A DNA stretch of 64,000 bases from Phytohabitans maris (GCF_031085175.1 NZ_JAVHUY010000035.1:41001-105000); one strand, 5' to 3'; positions 16,701-25,013 are shown, counted from the stretch's first letter. Made by a program: numbers and translations. Notes: a model not told the origin generated them from the sequence alone.

Positions 16701-18909
16701 GCCCGGTGATCCGCGCCGTGGTGCCGGTCGCCGTGACCGTGGTACCGCCGGGGCTGGCCGTCACCCGGTACGAGGTGATGGCGCCGGTGCCGACGTCGAC
16801 CGGCGGCGCCCAGGCCAGCTCGACGGTTCCCGCCGCGACAGCGGTGGCGCGCAGATCGACGGGGGCGTCCGGGGCGCGCGCCGCGCTGGGGCGGACCGCT
16901 GTGGCCTCCGCGGCCTCCCCGGTTCCGGCGCTGTTCGCGGCGGTGACCCGGACGGTGTACGCAGTGCCGTTGGTCAGTCCCTCGATCTTGGCGACGGTGG
17001 TGTCGGCGGCTACGGCGACCCGGTGACCGCCGGGTTCGGCGCTGACGGTGTACCCGCTGATCGGGGCTCCGCCGTCGGCCGGCGCGACCCACTGGACGTC
17101 GATGCGGCGGTCGAGCGCGACGGTCAGCAGGCCGGCCGGCGGCAGCGGCGCGTCGGCCGGACGCGGGGTGGCGTACTCGGAGGGGAACGAGGCCGCACCC
17201 GCGCCGTTGGCGTTGCCGGCGGTGACCGTGAACCGGTACGCCGTACCGTTGCTGAGCCCGGTGACCACGGTCTCGGTGACCGTCCCGGGGACCGTGACCT
17301 CACGGCCGCCGGGGGTGGCGCGGATCCGGTACGAGGTGACGCTGTCCGCGCCGTCGGGCGGCGCCGCCCAGGTCACCCGCACGGCCGCGTCCCGGGGAAG
17401 GAGGTACGTGACGAACGGCGCGCCGAGCGTGGGCGGTGGCCCGGGTGTCGTGGGGCTGGACGGGGCGGACGGCGGCGACTGCCGCGTGCCGCTGTGCGCG
17501 ACGACGGTGAAGGTGTACGCGGTTCCGTTGGTCAGGCCGTCGACGATCGCGCCGGCGGCGTTGCCGGGCGCGGTGACGACCTTGTCGCCGGGGCTGGCGG
17601 TGACGGTGTACTGCGACAGGGGCACGTCGCTGGCGGGCGGGGTCCAGGAGATCGCGGCGAACCCGTCGCCGCCGGTGGCCGTGACGTCGGCCGGGGGCGG
17701 CAGAGGCCGCGGATCGCGCAGGTAGCAGGTCGCGTCGATGGCCAGCCGTCGCGCGTTCGAGCTGGGGTTGTAGATTCTGATGCCGCCGTTGGTGCCGAGC
17801 TTGACGTATCCGGATGTACTGGCCCGCAGCCCCCGCAGTGAGGTGGCGCTGATCCCGGCGGGCCGGCTGGCACCGGTGGCGTAGACCGTGAGCCGGCTCG
17901 CGGCCGTGGTCGTCGTTGGCTCCGGGTGCACCGTCAGGCAGATCCCGGCGGCGTCCGCGGGCACGCCACCGGCGCCGGCCACCGCGACGTCGACGGTTCC
18001 GAACGCGTTCACGGAGAGGACGTCCCTGACCCGGGCCGGTGTGATCGGGACGACCGCCAGCCCCGGCGCCGCTGGCTGGGCGGCGGCGTAGAAGCCGCTC
18101 GCGTGCAGGTCGACGGTGACCGGGGCGGCGCTGCTGTTGGTGACGGTGACGGACCCGTCCGGCCCCGGCGGCACCAGGGCGTGGCTGGTGACGGGCTGGC
18201 CCTCCGCCAGTTCGAGCTGCGGCATCCTCGCTGGCGACCCGGTGGGATGGACGGTCACCTGACCGGCGGCGGATCCGGTCGCCGAGACGGTCAGCGCCAG
18301 CGCACGTACCCCGCTGGTCGGCAGGGCCGACGCGGCCGGTGTGACCGCGGCGGCGGCGCCGGCGGGCACGACCAGGCCGGCCGCGACCGGGACCGGGCCG
18401 ATCGGGGTCAACGTCGACGCCCCGGGGTCCGGGGCCGAGGTGACGTACCCGCTGGCCTCGACCGAGACCGTCGCGACCGTGGCCGTCCGGTTGGTCAGGT
18501 TGACGCGGCCCTGGTCATCGAGGCCGACGATGCCCGCGCCGCGGGCCCACCGCCCCGGATCGAGTCCAAACGCGACGGCCGGCGGCGCGGTCGTCGCGCT
18601 CGGGTACACGGCCAGCGTCCCACCTGCGTCGGATCGGGCGCTGACCGTGACCGCCACGCCCGCAGCCCCGGCCGGCACCACCCCGTCCTCGTCGACGTCG
18701 ACAGTCACCGTCCCGTTCGCCGGGATCGCGACGGCGTCGGCGACCAGCCGCGGTGCGATGGCCACCAGCCGCCCGCTACCCACGGCGTCGGGCGGCGCGG
18801 CGACCGCCGCCGACCCACGATCGACGACGTACGACAGGGCGACGAACTGGCTGAGGACAGCGACGAGCGCGGCGGCTCGACGCGACATCCGCGACGATGA
18901 ACGTGCCAT
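13777..18909 (-). CDS. Very large secreted protein with fibronectin-III domains and a C-terminal propeller-like region
   Basis: About 1,710 residues from ATG 18909 (AGAGGT upstream; the frame extends 69 bp further). An Arg-rich n-region and a hydrophobic core up to residue ~38 form a signal peptide. Then come three ~115-residue modules (about 45-157, 163-275, 280-400) of a type common in actinobacterial secreted proteins, each with a V-P-A-G-A/D-A start, a TVYxxG-like strand and a final ASGYV/ATCYL strand. Four FnIII domains follow (about 402-775), then a ~400-residue unassigned beta-rich region, an Ig-like domain (about 1190-1260), a fifth FnIII (about 1265-1352) and a ~350-residue TolB/WD-like propeller. 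There is no LPxTG or terminal anchor, so release or non-covalent wall binding is likely. Substrate unknown. Confidence 0.85.
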   Translation of the reverse strand: MARSSSRMSRRAAALVAVLSQFVALSYVVDRGSAAVAAPPDAVGSGRLVAIAPRLVADAVAIPANGTVTVDVDEDGVVPAGAAGVAVTVSARSDAGGTLAVYPSATTAPPAVAFGLDPGRWARGAGIVGLDDQGRVNLTNRTATVATVSVEASGYVTSAPDPGASTLTPIGPVPVAAGLVVPAGAAAAVTPAASALPTSGVRALALTVSATGSAAGQVTVHPTGSPARMPQLELAEGQPVTSHALVPPGPDGSVTVTNSSAAPVTVDLHASGFYAAAQPAAPGLAVVPITPARVRDVLSVNAFGTVDVAVAGAGGVPADAAGICLTVHPEPTTTTAASRLTVYATGASRPAGISATSLRGLRASTSGYVKLGTNGGIRIYNPSSNARRLAIDATCYLRDPRPLPPPADVTATGGDGFAAISWTPPASDVPLSQYTVTASPGDKVVTAPGNAAGAIVDGLTNGTAYTFTVVAHSGTRQSPPSAPSSPTTPGPPPTLGAPFVTYLLPRDAAVRVTWAAPPDGADSVTSYRIRATPGGREVTVPGTVTETVVTGLSNGTAYRFTVTAGNANGAGAASFPSEYATPRPADAPLPPAGLLTVALDRRIDVQWVAPADGGAPISGYTVSAEPGGHRVAVAADTTVAKIEGLTNGTAYTVRVTAANSAGTGEAAEATAVRPSAARAPDAPVDLRATAVAAGTVELAWAPPVDVGTGAITSYRVTASPGGTTVTATGTTARITGLDPETGYLFTVAATNPAGTGPAATTTRPIRPALQIRTAPRILSAAELAAFAAVEGDTTLVFANPPASLTALRNGTILAVAPHEHSPRGLLRTVTSVSRDGSLLRIATRQTPLTDVFDEADLTTTIDLGDADIAGLVATSPAVRRRQPTIKGKTLDQGAKAAGAGVDIGIRDGNFIVEIGMSDNYQAEDPLGNADRSPPVGGRIEAQLDLDPEVKNSISISLRDGVKTDHLNLVIMKTELRGKFGFMMARQLEKAGLKLKVPCQTIPVGPVPVVICPELDLSPRLDVDGSIGITGAVGFGRILGSQMSTHNGTVTNAAGINDPNGPARHNLDIYGDANLTFSLATEFTIYFYSTAGPGLVVRPYLQLKVDTTQNPWWELRLGITLGVFLQSREFFGRKFEFRRDDLVNFFLTLAQADGPFHGLMIDPEQPTLQPDQPQRFTAHATGWPGGEPVTWRVVSGPGTITPDGTFVSPISGTAVIEAVSDTGPFGEMRGRTPIIITGTTVPSTPREPTATAAPFAADVSWQPPQTDGRSPIVYYAVVTLPDGPTTYVPGNQTSTRIGGLTPFTPYQFTVHAINVIGISAASPATPPVTPNGALRPDGDVFNVAVDAGGSPDNTRTAGGLGVAVSGDGRYVVFGASVCSNLAPPEVHSGCASGGNVLLRKDLVTGEIKLASRRLDGHTPATVTGVDAFDVNYDGNKVVFVREPDTLTEPAELLVHDLDTATTTSLGARAELAPHTHAVPVRMIRNGLAAIYVLGYGFGEQMYLTTGPGEPQRLPCPSTESAMYFCSYFDVDEAGATVVLSSTDTVAYKLDIASGALTILNPETDDIVRERTSLHDLVISRDGTTMAADWRYDPAFGSPDHPDGLARTPVGANVIHPSDVVLLAKGGRRTRPIQISADARTILYVDEQIYSSDPTDHLRVLDADQGQSYDVAAGLTPDGAELTAAEMADNATLIVMPYSHEQQGAVLAQRLT

Positions 18910-18980
18910 GAGACCTCTACTTCGACGAGGCGGGCGACCGTCTGGCCCGAGCCGGGGTGGCAGAGCGACAAGGGTCATGG

Positions 18981-19025
18981 CCTCGGCCGCCTCCAGGAGT
19001 TACCCGGGGGAGGAGACGGCCGAGG
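18981..19025 (-). terminator. Stem-loop between the peptide gene and the giant secreted protein gene
   Basis: CCTCGGCCG and CGGCCGAGG pair perfectly across a 27-nt interior, and further pairing of CCTCC with GGAGG shortens the loop. It lies 72 bp after the peptide gene stop and 72 bp before the next start. It could be a terminator for the peptide transcript, so the two genes may not be a simple operon. No U-run follows, as is usual in actinobacteria. Confidence 0.45.
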
Positions 19026-19096
19026 CGGTCGATTGGTCGGCGCCAGCGGCCAGCCGGCCCGGACGCGGCCGCAGGCTTGGCGGGATCAGGCGGAGC

Positions 19097-19354
19097 TCAG
19101 AGGTCCTGCCACATATCGACGCTCATGTCCTGCCAGATGCGGCCGACAAGGCTCATGTCGTACCAGATGTCGGTGTCCAGAGACATGTCGTACCAGATGT
19201 CGGTGTCCGGGAGCGCGCCGCGCTGGATCTCGTAGGCGGTGCCCCGGTCGGGGCTGGCTGCCGCCGGAGCCGCCGCCGCGCCTACCGCCAGCCCGGTGGC
19301 GGCGGTGGCGGCCGCGATGCCCCGGGCAATTCGTCGGAATGCCGCTTGGTTCAT
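19097..19354 (-). CDS. Small secreted peptide precursor with Trp-rich 10-residue repeats
   Basis: 85 residues from ATG 19354, with GAGGAG upstream. Residues 1 to about 34 are a Sec signal peptide: NQAAFRRIARG n-region, an Ala-rich hydrophobic core, and a likely cleavage after APAAAS. The mature part is only about 50 residues. It ends in a repeat of DTDIWYDMSL, twice identical, then VGRIWQDMSV, then a shortened DMWQDL; the consensus is IWxDMS. The first two units are a 30-bp direct DNA repeat. No family is recognised. It is divergent from a SARP-NB-ARC-TPR regulator, with SARP-type heptamer repeats between them. It could be a processed signalling peptide, a structural surface peptide or a modified-peptide precursor; none of these is proven. 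Confidence 0.8.
   Translation of the reverse strand: MNQAAFRRIARGIAAATAATGLAVGAAAAPAAASPDRGTAYEIQRGALPDTDIWYDMSLDTDIWYDMSLVGRIWQDMSVDMWQDL
19154..19210 (-). repeat. 30-bp tandem repeat inside the secreted peptide gene
   Basis: A 30-bp unit beginning CATGTCGTACCAGATGTCGG (plus strand, at 19154 and again at 19184) is repeated head to tail, encoding the identical decapeptides. The adjoining third and partial fourth units (19110-19153) have diverged. Identity at the DNA level suggests recent duplication. Confidence 0.85.
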
Positions 19355-19414
19355 GTCGTACTCCTCGATGGACTCTCAGATCACCGGGTGTTAATACGGA
19401 GCCTGTGGGTCCGC

Positions 19415-19443
19415 GCCATCCACCACTCATCCGTGCGCCATCC
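19415..19443. promoter_or_regulatory. Triple heptamer direct repeat, SARP-box type
   Basis: GCCATCC (19415-19421), CTCATCC (19426-19432) and GCCATCC (19437-19443) are separated by exactly 4 bp, an 11-bp period. SARP proteins are known to bind direct heptamers with this spacing. The box lies between the divergent peptide gene (start 19354) and SARP gene (start 19472). On the minus strand a TATTAA hexamer (19396-19391) follows 18 bp beyond the last repeat, so the box may serve as the -35 region for the peptide gene. No equally convincing -10 is seen on the plus side. Confidence 0.65.
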
Positions 19444-19471
19444 ATACGTGATCATGGATTTTGGGGGAACG

Positions 19472-22400
19472 ATGCGCTTCCGGCTGCTGGGGACGGTCGA
19501 GATCCGCGCGATCGACAGCTGGGTGCGACTCGAACGCCCGCGACGGCGGGCCGTCCTCGCCTACCTGCTCCTGGCCGCGAACCGGACGGTCACAGCCGGG
19601 GAGCTGGCCGAGGCGATCTGGGGCGCGCTGCCACCGTCCACGGCGCGCACCCAGACGCAGAACGACATCGCCGCGATCCGCAAGGCGCTCGCGGCGAACG
19701 GCCACCCCGCCTCGATCGTGACCAGGACCGGTGGATACGAGCTGATCACCGAGCCTGACGATGTCGACTACCACGTATTCCGGCGCCGGGTGGCGGCAGC
19801 GGCGGGCGCGGCACGACACGCGGACTGGCCGGCCGCGGCCGACGACCTGCAGGCCGGTCTGGCGCTGTGGCGCGGCCCGGTACTGGCCGACATCGTCGCG
19901 GCATTCGTGGAGCCCACCCGAGCCCGGATGGCCGACCAACGGCTGGACGCCGTCGAACGGCTCGCCGAGGCACGGATCACCATGGGCGCGCACGACGAAC
20001 AGATCCCGGTGCTCCGCGAACTGCTCGGCGACCATCCGCAGCGGGAGCGACCCGCGGCGCTGCTGATGCTCGCCCTGCACCGGGCCGGGCGGCGTGCCGA
20101 TGCCCTCGCGGTCGCCCGCGACCTGCGTGGACATTTGCGCGAGCAGCACGGCCTGGACCCGTCCCAGGCGGTCGTCGACATGGAACGCCGGATCCTGCGC
20201 GACGCCCCGGTGGCGACGGTGGACGACGCTGTGGCGCCGGCGCGCGGGCCCGATCAGCTCCCGATGGACGTCCGCCTGCTCGCCGGGCGGGAGACCCAAC
20301 TCGCCGAACTCTCCGCGCTGCTCCGCCGGCCGGCCGGCGACCGGATCGTGCTCGTCACCGGCACAGCGGGCGTGGGCAAGACCGCGCTGGCGGTCCGCTG
20401 GGGACACCAGGAGGGCGGCGAGTTCCCCGACGGCGTGCTCTTCGTCGACCTGCGCGGCTACGACCGGCGGCGGCCGCTGACCCCGCTCGAGGCGCTGCAC
20501 AGGACGCTGACCGGGCTCGGCGTGGACGCACCGCGGCTGCCGTCCGACCCGGACGACGCCTCGGCACTGTTGCGGTCCCTGACCGCGAAGGGGCGCTACC
20601 TCGTCGTGCTCGACAACGCCCGCTCCGCCGAACAGGTCCGGCCGTTGCTCCCAGGCGCCGGGTCGTGCTTCGTCGTCGTGACCAGCCGGGACCGGCTGCC
20701 GGGGTTGGTGGCGAGCCACAGCGTCACCCGGATCGACCTGCCCGCCCTCGACCCGGCCGACGGCGTACGGATCCTGGAGCAGGTCATCGGGGTACGCCGG
20801 ACGTCGGCCGAGGCCGCAGCGGCGCAGGCGCTGGTGGACCTCTGCGGCGGGCTTCCGCTGGCCATCCGGATCGTTGCGGCCGACCTCTGCGACGCGCCGG
20901 ATCGGACGCTGGCCCGGCAGCACGCGCTCCTGCGCGAGCACCGGCTGTCAGCGCTCGACAACCGCGACGACCCCGAGGCCGGCGTCCGATCGGTGCTCCG
21001 GACCACGTACGCCACCCTGCCGCAACCCTGCCAGCGACTGTTCCGGCTGCTGTCGGTGCTGCCGTACGCCGAGATCGGGGTGGTGGTCGCCAGCGCGGCG
21101 GACGGTCGCGACCAGGCGGCCGTCCAGGCCGACCTCGACCGCCTCCTCGGCGTCCACCTGGTGGAGCGGCGCGCGCCCGGCCGCTACGGTTTCCACGACC
21201 TGCCGCGCGCCTTCGCCGCCGAACAGGCCGACGCGGTCGAGACCGCGGCCTCGCGCGCCGCGGCGACGGCACGAGTACTGGCCCGATACCGAGAGCTGCT
21301 CGACGAGGCGTCGGCGACCCTCTACCCGGAGGCCATGCGGCTGGTGCGCGGTGCGACGAAGGCGGCGCCGCCGGCAGCGGTCGACCGTCTCGCCGAGCCC
21401 GCCGACGCGCGGGAATGGCTCACCACGGAGTACACGAACCTCCTGGCCTGTGTCGCGCTCGCCCACGAACAGGGTCTGCCCGACGCGGCCTGGCGCCTGG
21501 CGGGGTCGCTGCGCGGCCACCAGCTCTCGATCGGCGCCTGGCACGACCTCGCGGCGACCGCGTCGATTGCCGTGACCGCCGCGACGATCTGCGGCGACGC
21601 ACGCGGAGAGGCGCTGTCCCGGCTCAGCAACGGGGACGCGATGCGCCGGCTCGCGCAGCACGCTCCCGCGATCGCCGAGTATGACATGGCGTTGCGCCTC
21701 GCCGAGGCGGACGACTGGCCCGAGTGCCAGGCCGCGATCCTCGGCCATCTGGGCATCGTGCACCTGCGCCGCGGACAGCTCACCATGGCTGCCGACTACT
21801 ACACCCGTGACCTGGAGATCTGCCGGCGGATCGGCTGGCCCGCCGCCCAGGCGGTGGCCCTGGGCAACCTTGGCAACTGCGCCTACCACCTGGGCCAGTA
21901 CGCGGACGCGGTACATGCCTTCGAGGAGGCCGCCTCCCTGGCCCGGCAGACGTCGTCCACCGCCGTCGAGGCACTGGCCTGCCTCAACGCCGGCACGGTG
22001 AGCCTGGAGATCGGGGACGCCGCGCTGGCCCGCGCCTACCTGGACCGGGCGCTGGTGCTGCACGGCGAGCTGTGGCGGACCGGCGACAAGATCACGGTCC
22101 ACACCGAGCTGGCCCGGGTCAACTGCGCCACCGGCGATCTCGTCGCGGCCCGGCGGCACCTGCGGCGCGCGCGGGAACTCGCCGAGCGGCTGGGCGACGC
22201 ATCGCTCGACCCGAGCCTGCGCGTCCAGCTGTGCCTGTCCGCCGCGGTCGTGCACGCCGCCGGCGAGGAACTGGCGCAGGCGGAGGCAGCGCTCACCGAG
22301 GCCGTCGAACTGGCCGAGACGTACGGGCTGGCGTTCCAGCGGGCCGGCGCGCTGATCCACCTGGCCGGCGTGTTGACCCGGCTCGGGCGCTCCGAACGGG

Positions 22401-22504
22401 CCCGCGGCCACGCCGCCACCGCCCTCGCGATCTGCCAGCGCAGCGAGTTCCACGGCCTGACGGCCAGAGCCGCGTCACTGCTGGCATCGCTGCCGCCCAA
22501 CTGA
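19472..22504 (+). CDS. SARP-family regulator with NB-ARC and TPR domains (AfsR-like)
   Basis: 1,010 residues from ATG 19472, preceded by GGGGGA; an in-frame ATG at 19454 lacks a ribosome site. Residues 1-95 are an OmpR-type winged helix (MRFRLLGTVEIR start, RRRAVLAYLLL). Residues 97-245 are the BTAD domain. An NB-ARC STAND ATPase follows with P-loop GTAGVGKT at 297-304, Walker B YLVVLDNA, sensor VTSRDRLPG and the GLPLAIRI motif. The last ~300 residues are TPR units (for example GNLGNCAYHLGQYADAVHAFEEA). This is the AfsR architecture: ligand or partner binding to the TPRs releases an activator. The divergent secreted peptide and the heptamer box suggest local targets. It is not next to a biosynthetic cluster. 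Confidence 0.92.
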   Translation: MRFRLLGTVEIRAIDSWVRLERPRRRAVLAYLLLAANRTVTAGELAEAIWGALPPSTARTQTQNDIAAIRKALAANGHPASIVTRTGGYELITEPDDVDYHVFRRRVAAAAGAARHADWPAAADDLQAGLALWRGPVLADIVAAFVEPTRARMADQRLDAVERLAEARITMGAHDEQIPVLRELLGDHPQRERPAALLMLALHRAGRRADALAVARDLRGHLREQHGLDPSQAVVDMERRILRDAPVATVDDAVAPARGPDQLPMDVRLLAGRETQLAELSALLRRPAGDRIVLVTGTAGVGKTALAVRWGHQEGGEFPDGVLFVDLRGYDRRRPLTPLEALHRTLTGLGVDAPRLPSDPDDASALLRSLTAKGRYLVVLDNARSAEQVRPLLPGAGSCFVVVTSRDRLPGLVASHSVTRIDLPALDPADGVRILEQVIGVRRTSAEAAAAQALVDLCGGLPLAIRIVAADLCDAPDRTLARQHALLREHRLSALDNRDDPEAGVRSVLRTTYATLPQPCQRLFRLLSVLPYAEIGVVVASAADGRDQAAVQADLDRLLGVHLVERRAPGRYGFHDLPRAFAAEQADAVETAASRAAATARVLARYRELLDEASATLYPEAMRLVRGATKAAPPAAVDRLAEPADAREWLTTEYTNLLACVALAHEQGLPDAAWRLAGSLRGHQLSIGAWHDLAATASIAVTAATICGDARGEALSRLSNGDAMRRLAQHAPAIAEYDMALRLAEADDWPECQAAILGHLGIVHLRRGQLTMAADYYTRDLEICRRIGWPAAQAVALGNLGNCAYHLGQYADAVHAFEEAASLARQTSSTAVEALACLNAGTVSLEIGDAALARAYLDRALVLHGELWRTGDKITVHTELARVNCATGDLVAARRHLRRARELAERLGDASLDPSLRVQLCLSAAVVHAAGEELAQAEAALTEAVELAETYGLAFQRAGALIHLAGVLTRLGRSERARGHAATALAICQRSEFHGLTARAASLLASLPPN

Positions 22505-22562
22505 CCACACCGGTCCGTTCCTGAGCGCGCGATCATCGTGTACCGGGCCGGAGGAGGCTGCG

Positions 22563-23121
22563 CTGGACGAGGATGTCGACGACCCGTACCTGTGGCTCGA
22601 AGAACTGGACTCACCACCCGCTGTGCGATGGGTCAGAGACCGCAGTACCGAGACGTTGGCCGCGTTCGCCGACGAGGGGTTCGTCCGGGCGAAGGACGCG
22701 ATCCGGGAGGTGCTCGACAGCAAGGACCGGATCCCTTACCCGGGCCGGCGCGGCGATGGCCGTTACTACGACTTCTGGCAGGACGCGGACCACCCGAGAG
22801 GGTTGTGGCGGCGGACCACATTGGAGCAGTACCGGCGCGACGGTGCTGCGGCCCGGTTACGACCGCTGCCTGGTCAGCCTCTCCCAGGGCGGCGCCGACG
22901 CCATGGGGGTCCGCGAGTTCGACCTGCGCGGCCGGGTCTTCGAGGAGTACGGGTTCACGCTGCCCGACGCGAAGAGCGACGTGGACTGGATCGACGCCGA
23001 CCACATCTACGTCGCGACCGACTTCGGGCCCGGTACCCTGACGGCCTCCGGTTACCCACGCGTGGTGAAACGGTGGCGGCGCGGCACCGCGCTGTCGGAG
23101 GCGGAACTCGTCGACCTATGA
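22563..23121 (+). pseudogene. Prolyl oligopeptidase (S9A) fragment, deleted and frameshifted
   Basis: A CTG at 22563, eight bases after GGAGGAGG, opens a frame DEDVDDPYLWLEELDSP typical of S9A N-termini, continuing to WRRTTLEQYRR near 22835. The homology then resumes in a different frame (VLRPGYDRCLVSLSQGGADA) and runs to LSEAELVDL and a stop at 23121. About 30 residues are missing at the junction, and the whole catalytic domain with the Ser-Asp-His triad is absent. The family is normally about 700 residues. The gene is dead; the lost 3' part coincides with an IS21-type scrap. Confidence 0.8.
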
Positions 23122-23135
23122 CGATGTCGGGATAG

Positions 23136-23254
23136 GTCGACGACATCGGACTGTTGCCCGTCTCCCCGGACGCCGCCGAGGGCTTCCACCGCCTCGTCGA
23201 CGCCGCCTACGAACGACGCAGCCTCGCCGTCAGCTCGAACCTGCACCCCTCGAA
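23136..23254 (+). mobile_element. IS21-family istB fragment
   Basis: About 40 residues match the helper ATPase IstB: VDDIGLLPVSPDAAEGFHRL then VDAAYERRSLAVSSNLHPS, including the Walker B-like DDIG. Neither the upstream nor the downstream part of istB nor istA is present. The homology stops where the tyrosine recombinase pseudogene region begins, so the insertion sequence was cut by a later rearrangement. Confidence 0.72.
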
Positions 23255-23280
23255 AGCGCACTTGTTCGAGCGAACGTGTG

Positions 23281-24430
23281 TTAGGCGTCGCCGAAAGTGG
23301 ACAGGTTCGCCAGCCGCTCGGGATCGATGCGGTCGGCGAGGCATATCAGAGGTATATCAGCGGCGCTTGTGCGTCGAGTCCGAGCGCGGCGGCGACCAGT
23401 TTGGGGTCGAGGGTATTGACGAGGTCGACCAGGTGGGTGCTGCGGATCATGCGTGGTGGGTAGCCGCATCCGTCGAGCACGTGGCTGAGGTATGCCGTCG
23501 ATGCTGGTGTCTGGCCCGCTTGGTGCCCTTGGTGACGATGACGTGGGGGTTGGCGGTGTTCTGTCCGGCACGGTGCTCGAGGCAGCGCAGCAATACCGCC
23601 CAGGTGGCTGGGTCCAGCGGCACGGGTTGGGGGCGTTCGCCCAGCCGCACGCTGCACCGCTTGTGGTCGATGTCGGTAATGCGCAGCAGTCGAGCTTCTT
23701 GGCTGGAAGCGGCGTGCAGCAACGCGAGCATGCCGACGAACGCTTCATGGGTATGGGTGTCTGGGCCGGTATTGGTCCAGCGTCGAAACAGTTCGCGCTG
23801 CTGTTGCAGTGTCAGCGTCCGGCCGCGGAATGCATTGCTTTCCTTGGCCTGCAACGTCTTTGTCGGGTCGATCAGGATCAGACGTGTCCGATGGGCGAAG
23901 CGGAAGTACTGGCGCAGCACGGTCAGCCGCCGTTTCCGCGACTTCGGCACGGCCGCCAGGAACGCCTCGATGTCATTGACGTCGACCAGTGCCCAGTCCT
24001 GCTTGCCGCGGCGGCTGGTGAGGAAACGAGCGAGATCTCGAGTGATAGACAGGCCCGTTTCGATGGTGTGGTCGCTGCGTGGCCGGGTTCCTGCCCGCAG
24101 AGCTCGCTGCCGAGCCCGCAACATCTGCTCGGCGAATCCGGTGACGGCAGCGCGGAGCGGTTCGGGCACCTCATCGATGCGGCGTTGCCGGCGACCGGCG
24201 GCGAGCCGCTCAGCCTGGTCGGTCGGCAGCGCCAACCAGGCCGTGGTGAAGAAGTCCTCCAACGCCCGAGCGAGCGTCCCCATCGACCGTCCCGGCCGGC
24301 GTGAGCGTTCCAGCAGTGCCTGCGGATGGCAGGATTGGCCGTCCTGCAGCAGGCGGCCGAGCTCGGTCACGAGCCCGCTGGCGCGGGCGGCGTTGAATCG
24401 GGCGGCGACGGCGTGTGCAAGGGCGATGTC
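23281..24430 (-). pseudogene. Tyrosine recombinase with two frameshifts
   Basis: The largest part (23.5-24.43 kb) reads as a tyrosine-type recombinase with a core-binding domain (TIETGLSITRDLARFLTSRR) and the start of the catalytic domain (LHAASSQEARLLRITDID). At VTKGTK the frame shifts by one missing base, and homology continues in the next frame with ASTAYLSHVLDGCGYPP and LVDLVNTLDPKLVAAALG. At LIYL an 11-bp tandem duplication (TGATATACCTC/TGATATGCCTC) shifts it again before ADRIDPERLANLSTFGDA and TAA 23281-23283. The presumed catalytic Tyr is in LIYLADRI. The N-terminus is truncated near 24430, where plus-strand integrase sequence begins. Confidence 0.8.
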
Positions 24431-24913
24431 GACCGGCAGACGTGGATCTGGACCGTTCGCCGGCAGACCACCCCCGGTCCGGGTGGTCTGGTCGACAAGG
24501 GCACCAAGGGCAAGCGCGCTCGCGAGGTGCCGATCATCGAAGAGCTGCGGCCGATGGTCGGGGCCAAGCTCGACGCGGCCGCCGGCGACGATAGCCGGCT
24601 GTTCGTCGGCCCCCGGGGCGGTCGGATCAGCACGGCCGTGCTGCGGGACGCGACGCACTGGGACGAGGTCGTCAGCTCGGTCGGGTACGAGTACCTACGC
24701 CGGCACGACCTGCGGCACACCGGCCTGACCTGGATGGCCGACGCGGGGGTGCTGGTGCACGTGTTGCAGAAGATCGCCGGACACGGCTCGCTCACCACGA
24801 CACAGCGCTACCTGCACCCGAATCGGCGCTCGATCACGGCGGCCGGGGAAGCGCTGACCAAGCACCTGAGTGCGATGCGGTCCCCAAATGGTCCCCAAGA
24901 GGACGTCGCATGA
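24426..24913 (+). pseudogene. C-terminal fragment of a phage/AICE-type integrase
   Basis: About 160 residues of the catalytic domain of a tyrosine integrase remain: WIWTVRRQTTPGPGGLVDKG, VPIIEELRP, the HxLRHT motif (RHDLRHTGLTWMADAG), KIAGHGSLTTTQRYLHP with the catalytic Tyr, and a C-terminal RSPNGPQEDVA. The first catalytic Arg and the whole N-terminal part are missing. The stop lies 26 bp from the 3' end of tRNA-Pro, the normal position of an integrase of an element inserted in that tRNA. It is probably the leftover of an actinomycete integrative element. Confidence 0.82.
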
Positions 24914-24939
24914 TCGCGAAAAACACCCTCTCACCTGCG

Positions 24940-25013
<74 letters not shown>

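Noticed and set aside
15353..17841. Large antisense frames in the giant secreted protein gene
   Set aside because: They are Arg/Pro-rich shadows of the coding strand with no family similarity; FnIII motifs are only on the minus-strand frame.
18341..19471. Extension of the SARP gene upstream of 19472
   Set aside because: The open frame runs antisense through the secreted protein and peptide genes, whereas ATG 19472 begins a standard SARP N-terminus with a ribosome site.
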